From Talpa occidentalis (Eukaryota > Chordata > Mammalia > Eulipotyphla > Talpidae), in assembly GCF_014898055.3 (NCBI RefSeq), contig NW_023605083.1, positions 66,643,715 to 66,707,714 on the forward strand: a stretch of 64,000 bases of DNA. The letters run 5' to 3'. The position numbers were made by a program, and so were the translations under genes. Each line of letters opens with the position of its first letter. The first letter of the stretch is position 1. Below, one piece after another: positions 11,925 to 23,410 of this stretch. The notes beneath the pieces were generated by a model that saw only the letters and a program-made list of their open reading frames with translations, ran no database searches and was not told the DNA's origin.

Positions 11925-14051
11925 TGCTCAGATCTAGTCCCTGAAACCAGGCTCAGAGAGACCCCTTCTCTCTCCCCATCCCTTGCCTTCAGACTAACAA
12001 CTAGAACAGTCGCCCCATGCCTCTTGCTCCTGCGCAGGTCAGAACCTGCTGTCTGTTCCTGGGTGGGGACGCCGGTCCATCACAGAGGACAGAATCCGAG
12101 TCCTTATTGAGCCTCAGTGAGACCTCCTCCATTATTCTCTATATTTTTAGAAAGAGGTCAAGAAGAAAAAGCCAGAGATAGAATAAAGCAAGGGAGAGGG
12201 GTCAGAGAGGAGACTGAAGGAGAAACATGACAGCCCTGTACTTTGCTATCTTCAAAAGTAGCTTAAAATAAAAATGCAGTCCAACCAGGCAACTCTAAAC
12301 AAATCCATCTGGAATGTAAAGCAGAGGGATGCCAGGAGGAGCCCTCCACTCAGCCAGCAGAATCACACACTGTCAGACTCGGAAGGGACGCCTGGGGTCA
12401 GCCAGCCTGTTCCCACCCAGGCCGGACACCCGTCTGGGCCTTCCCTCGCCGATGTTCTCCTACCCCAGTTGTAGAGTTCCCTGGCTTTCCTCTGCTGGTT
12501 CCGTTTCTAGCAATTTCTTCCTGAAATCTACAATCAAGACTTTTCCACCCAAACTGAGCCCATGTTGGGTTCTCATAGAAGGTGTGTCTGTCCCCTTTGA
12601 GAACACTTCACGTACTGGTGAGAGTGATACCTACCACAGAAGCTGGGTGCAGGTGCCACACTGGCACAGCTGAGCTGTGCATCTGATAGGGGTGTCAGAT
12701 AAGTAAACAGGTAGTTACCACTCAGTGTGAGGAAGCCCACCCTGCTAGAAGGGCAGCGGCCTGGCTCGTCAGCCAGAAGGACACTTCACCCAGAACTGAG
12801 ACTCATACTTCCTGGGAAATGTCAAGGTCAAACCAACCTGCCAGGTGCATTTGAAAATGTGAAAGGAGTTTGGCACTTTCAGAGTAGTGGTTTTCTCTGC
12901 ACGACCCGGAGGCTTATGGGGTTCCTGGACAGTTTTTTTAGGGTGTCCTCAAAATCCAAAATTGCTTTCCCAGTTAGTACTCATACAGGGCTTACCTTTT
13001 TCACTCCCATTCTCTCCCGAGAGTACATGGGAGCTTTTCAGTGGCTACCTGGAAGGTGATGCGGTTACTGCTGTGGTAGCTAATGAAACACGTGATCTTG
13101 TGTTTTCAAGTTTCTCAATTTTAATTTATGGTGCGGTAACTACTAAGGGATGTAACACATAAACACAAGCTCCCCGGTCATGCTGTCAGAGTTTAAATGG
13201 GATTGAAGCATGAAGAGCAAGGTGGGGAGTGGGGGAGAAGTAGGACCGGTCAAGATATATAGCAACCAGATGAGGATGGGTTTGGATTTACAGCGAGGCC
13301 AGTGAGGCCTTATTTAGAGAGTCATGCATCTTATTAGAAAGATTGCTTAGGTTGCTCTGTGGCAACCAGGCTGGGGAAGGAGTAGGCTAGAGGAAAGGAA
13401 ACAGCAAAGTGACTTGTAGGAACCAGAGAAGGAGGGGTGGCAGCCTGGTAAGGTCAGTGCCAGTGATATTGGAAAGAAGTCACAGAATTGCAAGATATTT
13501 GAAAAGTAGTATCAGCCACATTCTCCCCCTGAGACTTCTCTGGCCAACATCATCTTGGTTTGTTCTACCATTGTGTGAATGAAATAATTTCCAGACATCT
13601 CCCCACACCTCCATCCAACCCAAATGTCAATCGGTTAAGTCTGTTCCTGGTTTGTCTGTCCCTGACCCTCCTCAAGCGTGATCTGCAGAAGGGAGTTCAA
13701 CCAGAAGCGTGAGCCCCCGAGTTCCCCAAGCTGACTCAGGCCTCCGTGGAAACCCAGCAACCCCGGGTTTTCCTTCAGGATATGTAAATTTAGTACACAC
13801 AGGCCAGGAAAAGACACTGTTCTTTTTTTAGAGCATCCTATTACAGGCTCTGTGATCCGTTTGGCTCAGACCCTTTTAATATCCTTGAAGAAATAAACTT
13901 TTCCATGAGCCAAACTCTGCAATTTATTTCTCAACTCATTTTCATCCTATTTATCTTTGCGTGTTTAAGTTTTTGGACTTCCCAAACTAACATAAAACTC
14001 CCAAATCCATGAGCGATGCCAGACATATCTTTGGGGTCGGGGAAAGAGCCA

Positions 14052-14077
14052 GGGGCTGGGGGTAGTGGGGGGGGGGT
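14052..14077 (+). repeat. G-rich tract with possible G-quadruplex
   Basis: Runs of four, five and ten G separated by loops of 2-4 bases on the + strand, which is also the strand found in PAPPA pre-mRNA. This fits the G3+N1-7 pattern of a G-quadruplex. Confidence 0.7.
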
Positions 14078-14918
14078 GAAGAAGACTTGTCCTTGGTCCA
14101 GCCTGGCCATCCCCATGCCCTTGGCCCCTGGGTGAGTCACTTCACTTCTCTGAAGATGTCGTCTTGTCTACAGAGTGAGCATCCTGTCAGCTCTGATAGT
14201 CCATGGGCTATAGCTCCCTTATTTTAATGCCCTCTTAGCAAGATAGATGATTCTTCATTCAACAAATATTTATTGAATGCCCTCTATGTCCCATTTTAAC
14301 TCCTGTCCATGAACTTTAGGCAAATTCTTGACTTTGGCCATAGAACGTGATTGTACCAAAAAAAAAAAAAAAAAAAAAAGGAAGAAGCCCTGTTTTCCTA
14401 TTCTTTTTAGCAAAAACTTTATTTCTTAGATGAACATTTCCTGATGAATTCAAAGCCGTGCTTTGTACGAATCTAGCAGTTAGATAGCTGGGATCCAAGT
14501 GCTTCAAATCCCAATTTAGATCACTTTCTACAAGCGTAAAATACACCAAGTGTTGAGTTTTCCAGGAGAGATGAACACATGGCGATGTTTTCATTTTTGC
14601 TTATTTGTGTCAGTCTTTCCCCGTTTTTCTGCCCAGAATATTTCAGGTGTGCTGAAGTATTCATCTGGAAGAAACTTGGCACCAAGTTTTTGTGACTGTA
14701 TTTGTGTCAACAGCTGTGGTATATACACATAAATATATATAATAGATGTCTATATAGATCTTCATAAATGTAAATTAAAATCAGCATAAGTATATATAAA
14801 TATGTTTCACACACATATATGGCCCCGTTTTGGGTGGACAGTTTATATAAACATGGAACTTTTTCTTTAGTTGCCAGATATACAAAAGGGTGTGTGTTAA
14901 TAATGAAGCAACAGGACC

Positions 14919-15066
14919 TTTGTCCTTCCTTCCTGCCCTCCTTCCTTCTTTCCTTCCTCTTTACTTTTTTCTTTTTTTTTTCCCTTATCTCCTCTTCCTT
15001 CCCTTTCCCCATTGTCCCTCCTTTCTCTCTCCTTCTTTCCCTCCCCTTCTTCTTTCCTTACCTCCC
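14919..15066. repeat. Polypyrimidine (CCTT/CTTT) low-complexity block
   Basis: Nearly all C and T on the + strand, built of CCTT, CTTT and TTTCC units. The Pro/Leu/Ser/Phe-rich reading frames across it are compositional artefacts. Confidence 0.9.
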
Positions 15067-16449
15067 CATCATACATCCAAAATTTCCCAGTGGTATCCAT
15101 TGTCCCTCCTTAGGAACTTTAATTTGTCCTCATCTCCTCTGATGGTCCCTTCATCCAGGCCACAGTTGTGTATTGTTTGCATTCTCCAGCGATCGCTTAA
15201 CTGGTTCCATTACAATGGAAACTCCATGAGGGCAGAGACCAGGTCTGCAGAAACTGTTTCCCTGGGGGACTAACTTAGCACCAGACACAAATCAGGCACG
15301 CAGTAATTTTTCTTTGGGTGGATAGGTGGCCAAATGTATGGATGGTGTGTGCGTCTCTTAACAGGGTTCTTATTTTTTTTAAAGACACATTTCACTTGTT
15401 TGCTTAAAACTCTTGTGTAGCTCCCCATCTCTGTCAGTATAAATTTAAATTTCTTATAGTGGCATACAAGAACCTTCTCAATATGGGTACTGCTTGCCTC
15501 ATTCCTTGGTGCTCTCCCATTGCACTCAAAATCACAGTGATTTCAACTCACATTCTCTCTCAACTGCTCCCAGATACCTCTTTGCTTCAGATACCTCTTC
15601 CTCCCAAACAGTTTCCTCTTCATTCCCCCTTCCTTTACAGATCAGAGCTTATACATTTGCAAGCATCTATTAAATATCTCATCCCACTTGAGTTTTACAG
15701 CAGCCCTGTGGGGCAGGTATCATTACAGTAGGTGACACAATGAAAAGCTGTGTAGCTGATATTTTAGCCCAACTTTCATTGCTTCAAAGCCTGGCATGTT
15801 GCCTGGACCAACAGTATCACATAATATTCTACTCCCCACTAGGGAATTACTTAACCATCTGAGTCTCAGTTTCCTCTTCTGTGAAATGAGTTTCATAAGA
15901 CCTGCGTCATAGACTTATTGCCAGGATGAAAAGAGCTGAGGCATGTAACATGTTTGGCCCGGTGCCCAACACAGAGAGGATGGTCGATTCGTGAAACCTG
16001 CTGTTATTAAAGGGGTTGCTGCTATAGGAACGGGTTGGACTCCATGAACCAGGGTGCTCTTTTTTGCTTGCCTCTGATAACCAGACAAGCACAAGCTATG
16101 CTACAATTGCTATTCCTGTTTAACTTTCTTGAGCATAATGACCAGGCTCACCTTCCTGTCCTTTGGAAAGCATTTGGTCCCTCTGTTGATGTACAAGAAA
16201 CCAGGGAGAAAGGATGAGCCAAACAGATTTGTCATCTTTTCTCTCCTGTGGCTTCCCACCACTGACAGTTGTTTTCTCCAAGGAAGAGGGGAGAAAGATG
16301 GCTCCATCCCTTGCCAATTCCAGGAAAAAGCCCACAGAGGGGTGGAATGTTCACCTGGCGCTCACCATAGCACAGCAGGCTCTGATATTCCATGGAGCAT
16401 TAACTTCTTTTTTTTTTTTAATTCCATGTAAACAGGATAGAAGAGTCTT

Positions 16450-16560
16450 CCTTTAACAAATATTTTGAGTATCCACTATGTGCACTCTCTGTGGACTAGT
16501 CATTGTAGTAAGCAATAGCCATATGGCATGGAGTGAAAACAGCTACAAAATAGAGACGTG
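16450..16560 (+). repeat. L2-like fragment
   Basis: The text 'aacaaatattttgagtatcc', 'actatgtgcactctctgtgg' follows the L2 3' end consensus (TATTGAGTACCTACTATGTGCCAGGCACTG). Diverged and short. Confidence 0.5.
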
Positions 16561-17898
16561 TTTATAATTGTTTTTACAGCAGTTTGATGACAATCAGGTG
16601 AATCTGGGGAATGTGCTTCAGTTATATGAAAATACATATGCTGTCATCATCAAAGCTTATTGAATGAATGCATGAATGAATGATGTATAGCAACAACCCA
16701 CAAAATCAAGAGAATCAGGAACTCATTAGGTGGGCGAATAAATAGGAAAGAAAGACTTCAGTCTGGGTAGGGAGTTTTATTGTGCCCTTGAATGAAACAA
16801 CTGGTCACTTCTAGCCAATATTTGCTGCCAGTAGTGAATGACTCCAGCCAACGAAGGGTAGAGAGGGACTCAGAGTTATGTCCATCTCTCCTGTTCTGAT
16901 GCACTATCTCTAAAATGCCATTGTGAATTTTCTTGTCTTGCTTCCCTTTCTTGTTTCTTCTCTTCCCTTACCCACTTGCGCTTGGTATCTTCTCCCTTCT
17001 TTCTTGGCTGGGCAAAGACAAGGAGATCAGAGGCACTTAAAGCTTCCCTGGAATAGATTATCTATGTAAAACTACTTTCTAATTTTCAAATTGTGATGAC
17101 TCCTGTTATTCTGTAACATTACCACAAAGCTTTTTCAGACAAAGATTGTTTTTTTCCTTTTCTTTAGAGAGATCCAGCATCCCCAACCCCCACCAACCAC
17201 TGATGCACAGAGGAAAAAAAAAAAGAATGTGCTAATAGGACAATTTGAGATCCCCCATGCTACCCTTACTAGCTGATCTGTATCTCTTGCTAGACTCCCT
17301 TAAACAAATTAGAGTCAATCACCACATTGACTCCTGATTACTTTTCTCAGCCGTGCAAAAGAGAGGTCTCTGAGGGTCTAAGACTAATGATCTCAGTGGA
17401 GAAAAATTCAGAAGTCGTTGCAGGCTGAGATCAGTGGGGATGAGGCATAGTATCCCTGGGGAAAGAGTAGAAGAATCCCTTCTTCCTTCTCCCCCGCCCC
17501 TCACCCAGCCCTCCCCTTCCTGAGTCAGACTGGACAGAGCACAGAGAAGCTCAGTAGTGTGGAATGACCTCATGTGGAGAAGCAGAGGAGGAGGAGAGAT
17601 AAAAGGACTCCAGGACTGTCTTCCAGCTCTGTCATTCATGGTTCTAGACAGTTTCCTCCCAGAATCCTCAGTCCAAGGGGCAGAAGCTCCTCTTTGCTGA
17701 TGGCTTCTGGCTTATCTGTCATTCCAGGTGGGTTGTACCAAAGGCAGAACCGCAGGGATTTTAGCATAGAGGCTCCAGCATCCAATAATAAGAATAAAGA
17801 ATATGAACTTCTTCAGGATGTTACAAAATTGGGTTCTGCTGCTGAGCATTATACTTCAAGCTGTGAGATTTTGGTCACTCCACATTTCTGACTCTTAT

Positions 17899-17910
17899 TT
17901 CCCACTCTTA
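17899..17910. repeat. Left target-site duplication of the inverted L1
   Basis: TTCCCACTCTTA lies directly before the T-run that is the antisense poly(A) of the L1. Its partner at 19246-19260 reads TTCCCACTCCTCTTA, differing by a 3 bp indel. Confidence 0.8.
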
Positions 17911-19060
17911 TTTTTTTTTTTTAATAATAAATTTTATTTTTATATTCCCCATACAATTGCATCCCCCCCCATTCTGACCCCAATCCCTCCCCTCCCGCCC
18001 CTCACCCCCCAAAAAGTGTCTCTGGTTCATAGTTTTTTGTTGATTTTGATTTTCACTTTCTTATAGTTATTCATTTTCCTGGTCCCTTATTTAAGTTTTC
18101 TAGATTCCTGCTATGAGTGAGACCTTCCGGTATTTTTCTTTTTCTTTTTGGCTTATTTCGCTGAGCATGATCCCTTCCAGCGCCATCCATGTTGCTGCAA
18201 ATTGCATGTGTTTATCTTTTTTGAATGCTGAGTAATATTCCATGGTGTATATGTACCACATCGTCTTGATCCAGTCATCTATTTTTGGGCATTTGGGCTG
18301 TTTCCAAAGCTTAGCTATTGTAAATAGTGCTGCTATAAACATAGGGGTGCAGGTGCTCTTTGGAATTGATGTTTCTGTGTCCTTTGGGTAAAGACCTAGG
18401 AGTGGAATTGCTGGATCATATGGAAGCTCGATGTTTAGTAGGTCCAGAAATCTCCACACAGCTCTCCATAGTGGTTGGACCAGTTTGCACTCCCACCAAC
18501 AGTGCAGAAGAGTTCCTTTTTCTCCACACCCTCGCCAACATTTGTTGTTGCTAGTTTTTTTAATATGTGCCATTCTCACTGGTGTAAGATGGTATCTCAT
18601 GGTAGTTTTGATTTGCATTTCCCTGATTACAAGTGATGTTGAACATTTTTTCATATGCCTGTTGGCCATTTGCATTTCCTCTTCAGAGAAGTTTCTTTTT
18701 AGCTCTTCTGCCCATTTTTTGACTGGGTTATTTTCTTTGTTGTTGTTGAGCCTCATCAGCTCTTTGCAGATTTTTGTGATCAGTCCTTTATCATTAGCGT
18801 TGTGTGCAAAAATGTTCTCCCAGTTGGTGGGGTTTCTCTTTGTTTTTGTTATTGTCTCTTTTGCTGTGCAGAAGCTCTTTAATTTGATGTAGTCCCAGCT
18901 GTTTATCTTTGCCTTCACTATCACTGCTTTGGGTGATGTGTCTGTAAAGATGTCTTTGATGTGCAAATCACATAGTGTTTCGCCTATATTTCCTTCTATA
19001 TATTTGGTTTCAGGTCTTATGTCTAGTTCTTTAATCCATTTTGAGTTGATATTTGTGTAT
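17911..19060 (-). mobile_element. L1 insertion, 3' segment (ORF2 C-terminus, 3' UTR, poly(A))
   Basis: On the minus strand an open frame (18100-19074, 324 codons) encodes the C-terminal part of L1 ORF2p. It includes the Cys-rich motif [18 protein letters not shown] and the phrases [26 protein letters not shown] and [12 protein letters not shown] 3' UTR with a strong G-rich tract (on the minus strand) and an AATAAA-like end then leads into poly(A), seen as T-rich sequence at 17911-17935. The first few codons of the frame (MVCM) come from the inversion junction, not from L1. This is a truncated, non-autonomous copy: reverse transcriptase and endonuclease domains are absent. The open frame suggests a fairly recent insertion. 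Confidence 0.95.
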
Positions 19061-19245
19061 GGCATACAGACCAATGGAATAGAATAGAAAATCTAGAAAT
19101 AAACCCACAGATTTATGGTCAACTAATCTTTGACAAAGGAGCAAAGACTATGCATTGGAGCAAAGAAAGTTTGTTCAATAAATGGTGCTGGGAAAACTGG
19201 GTCGCTACATGCAAAAGAATGAAGCTTGACCACTACCTCACACCA
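19061..19245 (+). mobile_element. L1 insertion, inverted 5' segment
   Basis: Here the L1 ORF2 text runs on the + strand, opposite to the segment at its left: 'gaccaatggaatagaatag', 'cttgttcaataaatggtgctg' type wording, encoding a decayed [10 protein letters not shown] motif. It ends CACTACCTCACACCA at 19245. That is exactly where the minus-strand segment begins (CCATACACAAATATC), so the two pieces are neighbours in L1 and were flipped against each other. This is the twin-priming pattern. Confidence 0.9.
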
Positions 19246-19260
19246 TTCCCACTCCTCTTA
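19246..19260. repeat. Right target-site duplication of the inverted L1
   Basis: TTCCCACTCCTCTTA, partner of 17899-17910. Confidence 0.8.
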
Positions 19261-19643
19261 AATGAGTCCTTGCAAGAATAAAATAAGTTCATGGGACACA
19301 CTGGGTCTTTAGCAAATGTGTGTCCCTTCTTTTTTTCCATCTGGGGCAGCAAAAGCTACAAGTAGAATATGAAGAAGGCTTGTTTGGGCATCAACTTGAT
19401 AGTAAGACATATGAGTGTAGTTTTGACTGAGCGTATGATGATTGTTCAAATACCTATATTGCAGAGGTGAGGAGGAGCTGGGCTCTATGCATACAGTAAA
19501 CTTACCAAGACACAGAATCTTCCCTCTCTTTCCCCCCTCTGTCAGCTTTCTAGTCATGTCAAATGCTCATTAGGTCTGCAGGAAACTCTGAGAACCAAAC
19601 TGAAGTTCTAGCAAGAACTCATACCCTCATCTCTTCTCCTTAG

Positions 19644-20142
19644 GTCATCCAGATGTTGAACAGCCCTGTAAGTCCAGTGTCCGTACCTGGAGCCCAAATT
19701 CAGCTGTCAACCCCCACACAGTTCCTCCAGCCTGTCCTGAGCCACAAGGCTGCTACCTTGAACTGGAATTCCGCTATCCTTTGGTCCCTGAGTCTTTGAC
19801 CATCTGGGTGACCTTTGTCTCCACTGACTGGGACTCCAGTGGGGCTGTCAATGACATCAAACTGTTGACCGTCAGTGGGAAGAACATCTCCCTTGGCCCT
19901 CAGAATGTCTTCTGTGATGTCCCACTGACCATCAAACTTCGGGATGTGGGTGAGGAAGTGTATGGCATCCAGATCTACACATTGGATGAGCACCTGGAAA
20001 TCGATGCTGCCATGTTGACCTCTATTGCAGATAGCCCACTCTGCCTAGAGTGTAAGCCCTTGCAATACAAGGTGGTCCGGGACCCTCCTCTCCAAGTGGA
20101 TGTGGCCTCCATCCTACACCTCAACAGAAGATTCATGGACAC
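19644..20142 (+). CDS. PAPPA: PAPPA coding exon C: large central-region exon
   Basis: This 499 nt exon (2+495+2) encodes about 166 residues. It begins by completing a Gly codon and reads HPDVEQPCKSSVRTWSPNSA, and ends AC of a Thr codon. It is the largest exon in the window and belongs to the central region between the protease domain and the Cys-rich repeat. Visible features are cysteines in QPCKSS, PPACPEPQGC, VFCD and LCLEC, and an N-glycosylation sequon, NISL. An aromatic-rich beta pattern (TIWVTFVSTDW) and an acidic run (LDEHLEIDAA) are also present. The acceptor is CTTCTCCTTAG (AG at 19642-19643); the donor is AC/GTAAGT. All 165 complete codons are open, with no frameshift. The L1 insertion just upstream does not touch the acceptor or its pyrimidine tract. 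Confidence 0.96.
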
Positions 20143-20810
20143 GTAAGTGCACTTTTTGAATAGGCAGATGTAAAGGAAGTCAGAGAGGTTGGACTGGAAG
20201 TTGGCTCATTATAGTCAGACACACTTCTAGAGTCTAGGAACCTAGTATCGGGTGTAGAATTGTCTTAACAAGGCAGAGTTGCTCTGGTGGTAAGAGCAAT
20301 AGGCAAGGAACCAGGATTTCTGAATTTTCAAGAGAGCTTTAACGTGTGACACTACCCAACAGTAACATGAAGAAGGTTGAATAAGAGTCATGATGGGAAA
20401 GTTATTTATTACTAATAAAAATGGAAAAGCTAAGGTTTACTAATGATTTTTTCAAGTAAGTTGAAGAAGATACATGTATTCTGATTGTTTTATCAATGGG
20501 TGATAAGGGGAGAATTTATAGCAGGTGGCCTAGGAGTTCGGCAAGTCCCTAGTATTTACATAAGAATGTTGCTGAAACATGAAAGTAATAGCCATGGTCC
20601 TTATTTTCTTTTGTGAAATGGGACAGAGATTCAAACCATTTGATCATTAAGAATCCTGGTAGCTCTATAAGGATAATTCAGTAATTCATTTTGGATACTC
20701 GCTGCTTTCCTGGAAAATATACTTATCCTTAATATTCACCTTTCAAGCCACCTCTGCATCAACCCTTCTTCAGATATCCTCAGGTTTTATCTATGATGAG
20801 AGAGATCACA

Positions 20811-21724
20811 TTTTTTTTTAAGATTTATTTATTTATTTATTTATTAAGTAGAGGCGTGTTTTATTTATTTATTTGTTTTTTTTGTTTGTTTTGTTTTTTT
20901 TTTTTAATAGAGGCATGTTTTTTTTTATTTATTTATTTGTTTGTTTCTTTGTTTATACATGCACTGGGTACAGTCAGAAGCGCGGGAGGGTGAGAGAATT
21001 CACCAGAGCCAGAGCAGGGAGCAGAGCAGGCAGAAGAACCAAAGTACACTGCTGAGGGGAGCAGCGGGCGGCAGGAGAGGTCTGCGCGCCATGTGGGACC
21101 CTCCTCCGGTGGCCGGGGAGCAGCCGGGGATCGAACCAGCGCCGCAGAGGTCGCCGGCAGCTTCGCAACCCAGCGCTCAACCGCTGCGCCACCGGGGAGG
21201 CCCTTGTTTGTTTGTTTTTGTTTATACATGCACTGGGTACAGTCAGAAGCACGGGAGGGTGAGAGACTTCACCAGAGCCAGAGCAGGGAGCAGAACAGGT
21301 AGAAGGACCGAAGTACACTGCTGAGGGGAGCAGCGGGCGGCAGGAGAGGTCTGCGCGCCATGCGGGACCCTCCTCCAGTGGCCGGGGAGCAGCCGGGGAT
21401 CGAACCGGCGCTGCAGAGGCTGCGGGCAGCTTCACAACCCAGCACTCAACCGCTGCGCCACCGGGGAAGCCCTTATTTATTTATTTATACAAGCACTGGG
21501 TACAGTCAGAAGTGTGGGAGGGTGAGAGAATTCACCAGAGCCAGAGCAGGGAGCAGAATAGGCAGACTGATGAAGTACACTTCTGAGGGGAGCGGCAGGC
21601 ATGGCAGGAGAGGTCTGTGCGCCATGTGGGACCCTCACTGGTGCCCAGGGATCAAACCGGCGCTTCAGAGGCTGCGGGCAGCTTCACAGCCCAGCGCTCA
21701 ACCACTGTGCCGCCAGGGAGGCCC
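20811..21724 (-). mobile_element. Nested cluster of three tRNA-derived SINEs
   Basis: Three SINE bodies, all antisense, stand head to tail: about 20894-21203, 21204-21472 and 21473-21724. Each tRNA-like head is fused directly to the A/T-rich tail of the neighbour on its right, so each copy entered the tail of another. The leftmost piece (20811-20893) is a second tail with its own tag but no body, as expected for the displaced remainder of a host tail. The outer duplication is imperfect (GAGAGAGATCAC at 20798 and GAGAAAGACCAC at 21725). The two left bodies are very similar to each other and CpG-rich, which suggests recent activity. Confidence 0.88.
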
Positions 21725-21754
21725 GAGAAAGACCACCTTATAATAATGTCCTTA

Positions 21755-21960
21755 AGTGCTCTTTCTACATGCCAGGCAATGGACTAAGATCTTCACATCT
21801 TTTACTCATTTCATTTTCATTTCTTATTTTACAAGGAAGGAAACTGCAGCTGAGAGGTCCAAAGTTATGTGTCGAAGATCACACAGTAGGAAGTGGTGAG
21901 ATTAGGACTGGAATTGTGTCCAGTTCCTCAGCCAGTGCACTTAGCCAGTGTTCAATTAAA
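21755..21960 (+). repeat. MIR-family SINE
   Basis: Well-preserved MIR order: 'taagtgctctttctacatgc', 'caggcaatggactaag', 'ttactcatttcattttca', 'acaaggaaggaaactgcagc', 'gatcacacagtaggaagtgg', 'attaggactggaattgtgtc'. Lies just beside the SINE trimer. Confidence 0.75.
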
Positions 21961-22865
21961 TATATGGTTTCAACTTCTGCTTTAACAGGTGTAAGGACCT
22001 GAGACATCGAATGTGGATACCAGGAATCTGTGAAGCCAGACACTAAACATTTGTTGAACATATACTATGTGCATGGGACATAGGAACGGGACACTTTGAA
22101 TACTGGGAAGAATAATAGCTCAGGAGTGAGATGCCTTGTGTCCAACCTCAGCCAGTCCAATATTAATATTAGATAAATCAATAGAGCTCTCTGAATCTCA
22201 AATTTCCACTTGTGTGATGAAGATGTTGAACTTAATGGTTTCTAATGAGCCTTTGGTGGTTCTTTCTATTTTTCTAAGATAGTATAAGTCACAATCTCAT
22301 CCCTGTCAACTTAAAAATATTTACTAAGCCAAACATTAATAAAAACCAAATTCTGGAGGAAACATTTAATCTTTTTAAGAGATAGAATCACTTTCAAACA
22401 CTTTACCAGGACTTCCTTTTACATGCCAGCAATTCATGTATACATCACAACCAAAACGTTTCCCATTTATTGACTTAAAGATGAAGAACATCTGTTAAAG
22501 AACTCAGAGGGCACCCTTAGTTTGTGTTGGAGAATGTACTTAAAATTTAAAGGATCGTCTTGCCTTTAAAAATATTCCATCTCTTCCATCTCCTCACTTA
22601 TCTTGAATGGCAAAGTTCTATAAATATGCATCCACTTAAAATTTCCTTATAAAACAATGGAGAGAAGAAATATTTAAAACCTCAGTTGGAACACAGCTTG
22701 CTTTCTTTTCTTTTTCATTTTCTGCCTTCAGTTATGAACCTGTGAAAACTGAAATGGGTTAATAAGTGTGCAATGGTGAAAACTAAACTGAAGAACTAAG
22801 CGCACTCTGAGTTCTATTCTCAGCTACCTCACATACTTGCTCGATGATCTTAGGCTTGCAGTAGA

Positions 22866-23172
22866 TAAGTGGTTCCCAAACTCATTTGCACATTATGGAA
22901 GCTTGGGGCATTTTAAAATCACCTGCATCTTACTGGCATCCCCTCCCCCTCACCCCCACCTGAGGGGGTTGATTAGAAGATGCAGCCAAGTTTAAGAACT
23001 TCTGCCTTAAATCAGGTTCTTGACTTGTACCCCTGAAAAGCATCATCAACATGACCTCAGTCCTTTGAAAGGCCAGGTTCTAAGGCCCCTCCCAGCTGAG
23101 TGAATCAGAAAGTGAGACCAGGGTCCCCCCAGGTGACTCTGATGCCAGTTAAAGTATAATCGCCACTGTTCT
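22866..23172. mobile_element. MER5-like hAT-Charlie DNA transposon remnant
   Basis: Left: 'agtggttcccaaactcattt', 'gcacattatggaagc', 'aaaatcacctgcatc'. Right part: 'tgaatcagaaagtgagacc', 'caggtgactctgatgcc', 'cgccactgttctaag'. These are the MER5 motifs (CAGTGGTTCTCAAACT, AATCACCTG, GAATCAGAATCTCTG, CAGGTGATTCTAATG). A middle portion appears duplicated or inserted (22970-23090). Confidence 0.65.
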
Positions 23173-23410
23173 AAGTGATAGCCAAGACCCAGCAATCTCC
23201 AAGGTCTCTTTCATTCATTCAACTAATCCTTTGATTGACAGGTAGGTATTGAGAACATTCTATGTGCCAGAGTTTGCCCTGGGAGCTAGAGACTATAGAG
23301 ATGACTCAGGCCTGGCCACTTTCCTATAGACACTCACTCTTTATTATTAGTTTTGAATTCAGTCATTTTTGTTGAGGTAATGTTGGTTTACAACATTGTG
23401 TATATATTTT

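Larger units (their letters stand above)
10570..19643 (+). other. PAPPA: PAPPA intron between exons B and C
   Basis: This 9.1 kb intron starts GTAAGC and ends TCCTTAG. It contains an antisense L1 3' UTR split by a SINE (10720-11275), a (CT)n tract (11873-11924), a G-run cluster (14052-14077), a polypyrimidine block (14919-15066) and a young L1 with an inverted 5' part (17911-19245) that ends only 400 bp before exon C. The remainder shows no supported gene. Confidence 0.9.

Noticed and set aside
11817..12110. 97-codon frame with alternating Ser-Leu
   Set aside because: It is the (CT)n microsatellite in translation.
14819..15273. Overlapping frames rich in Pro, Leu, Ser and Phe on + and Lys/Glu/Arg on the minus strand
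   Set aside because: Produced by the CCTT/CTTT low-complexity block; no domain or start context.
18100..19074. 324-codon open frame on the minus strand as a possible host gene
   Set aside because: It is the C-terminal part of L1 ORF2p with the CWRGCG...CWWEC motif, without start region or catalytic domains. The first codons derive from the inversion junction.
20941..21743. Several 98-153 codon frames on both strands rich in Arg, Pro, Ala and Ser
   Set aside because: They fall inside the GC-rich SINE bodies and recur at 23.8 and 26.1 kb, so they are repeat-derived reading frames, not genes.
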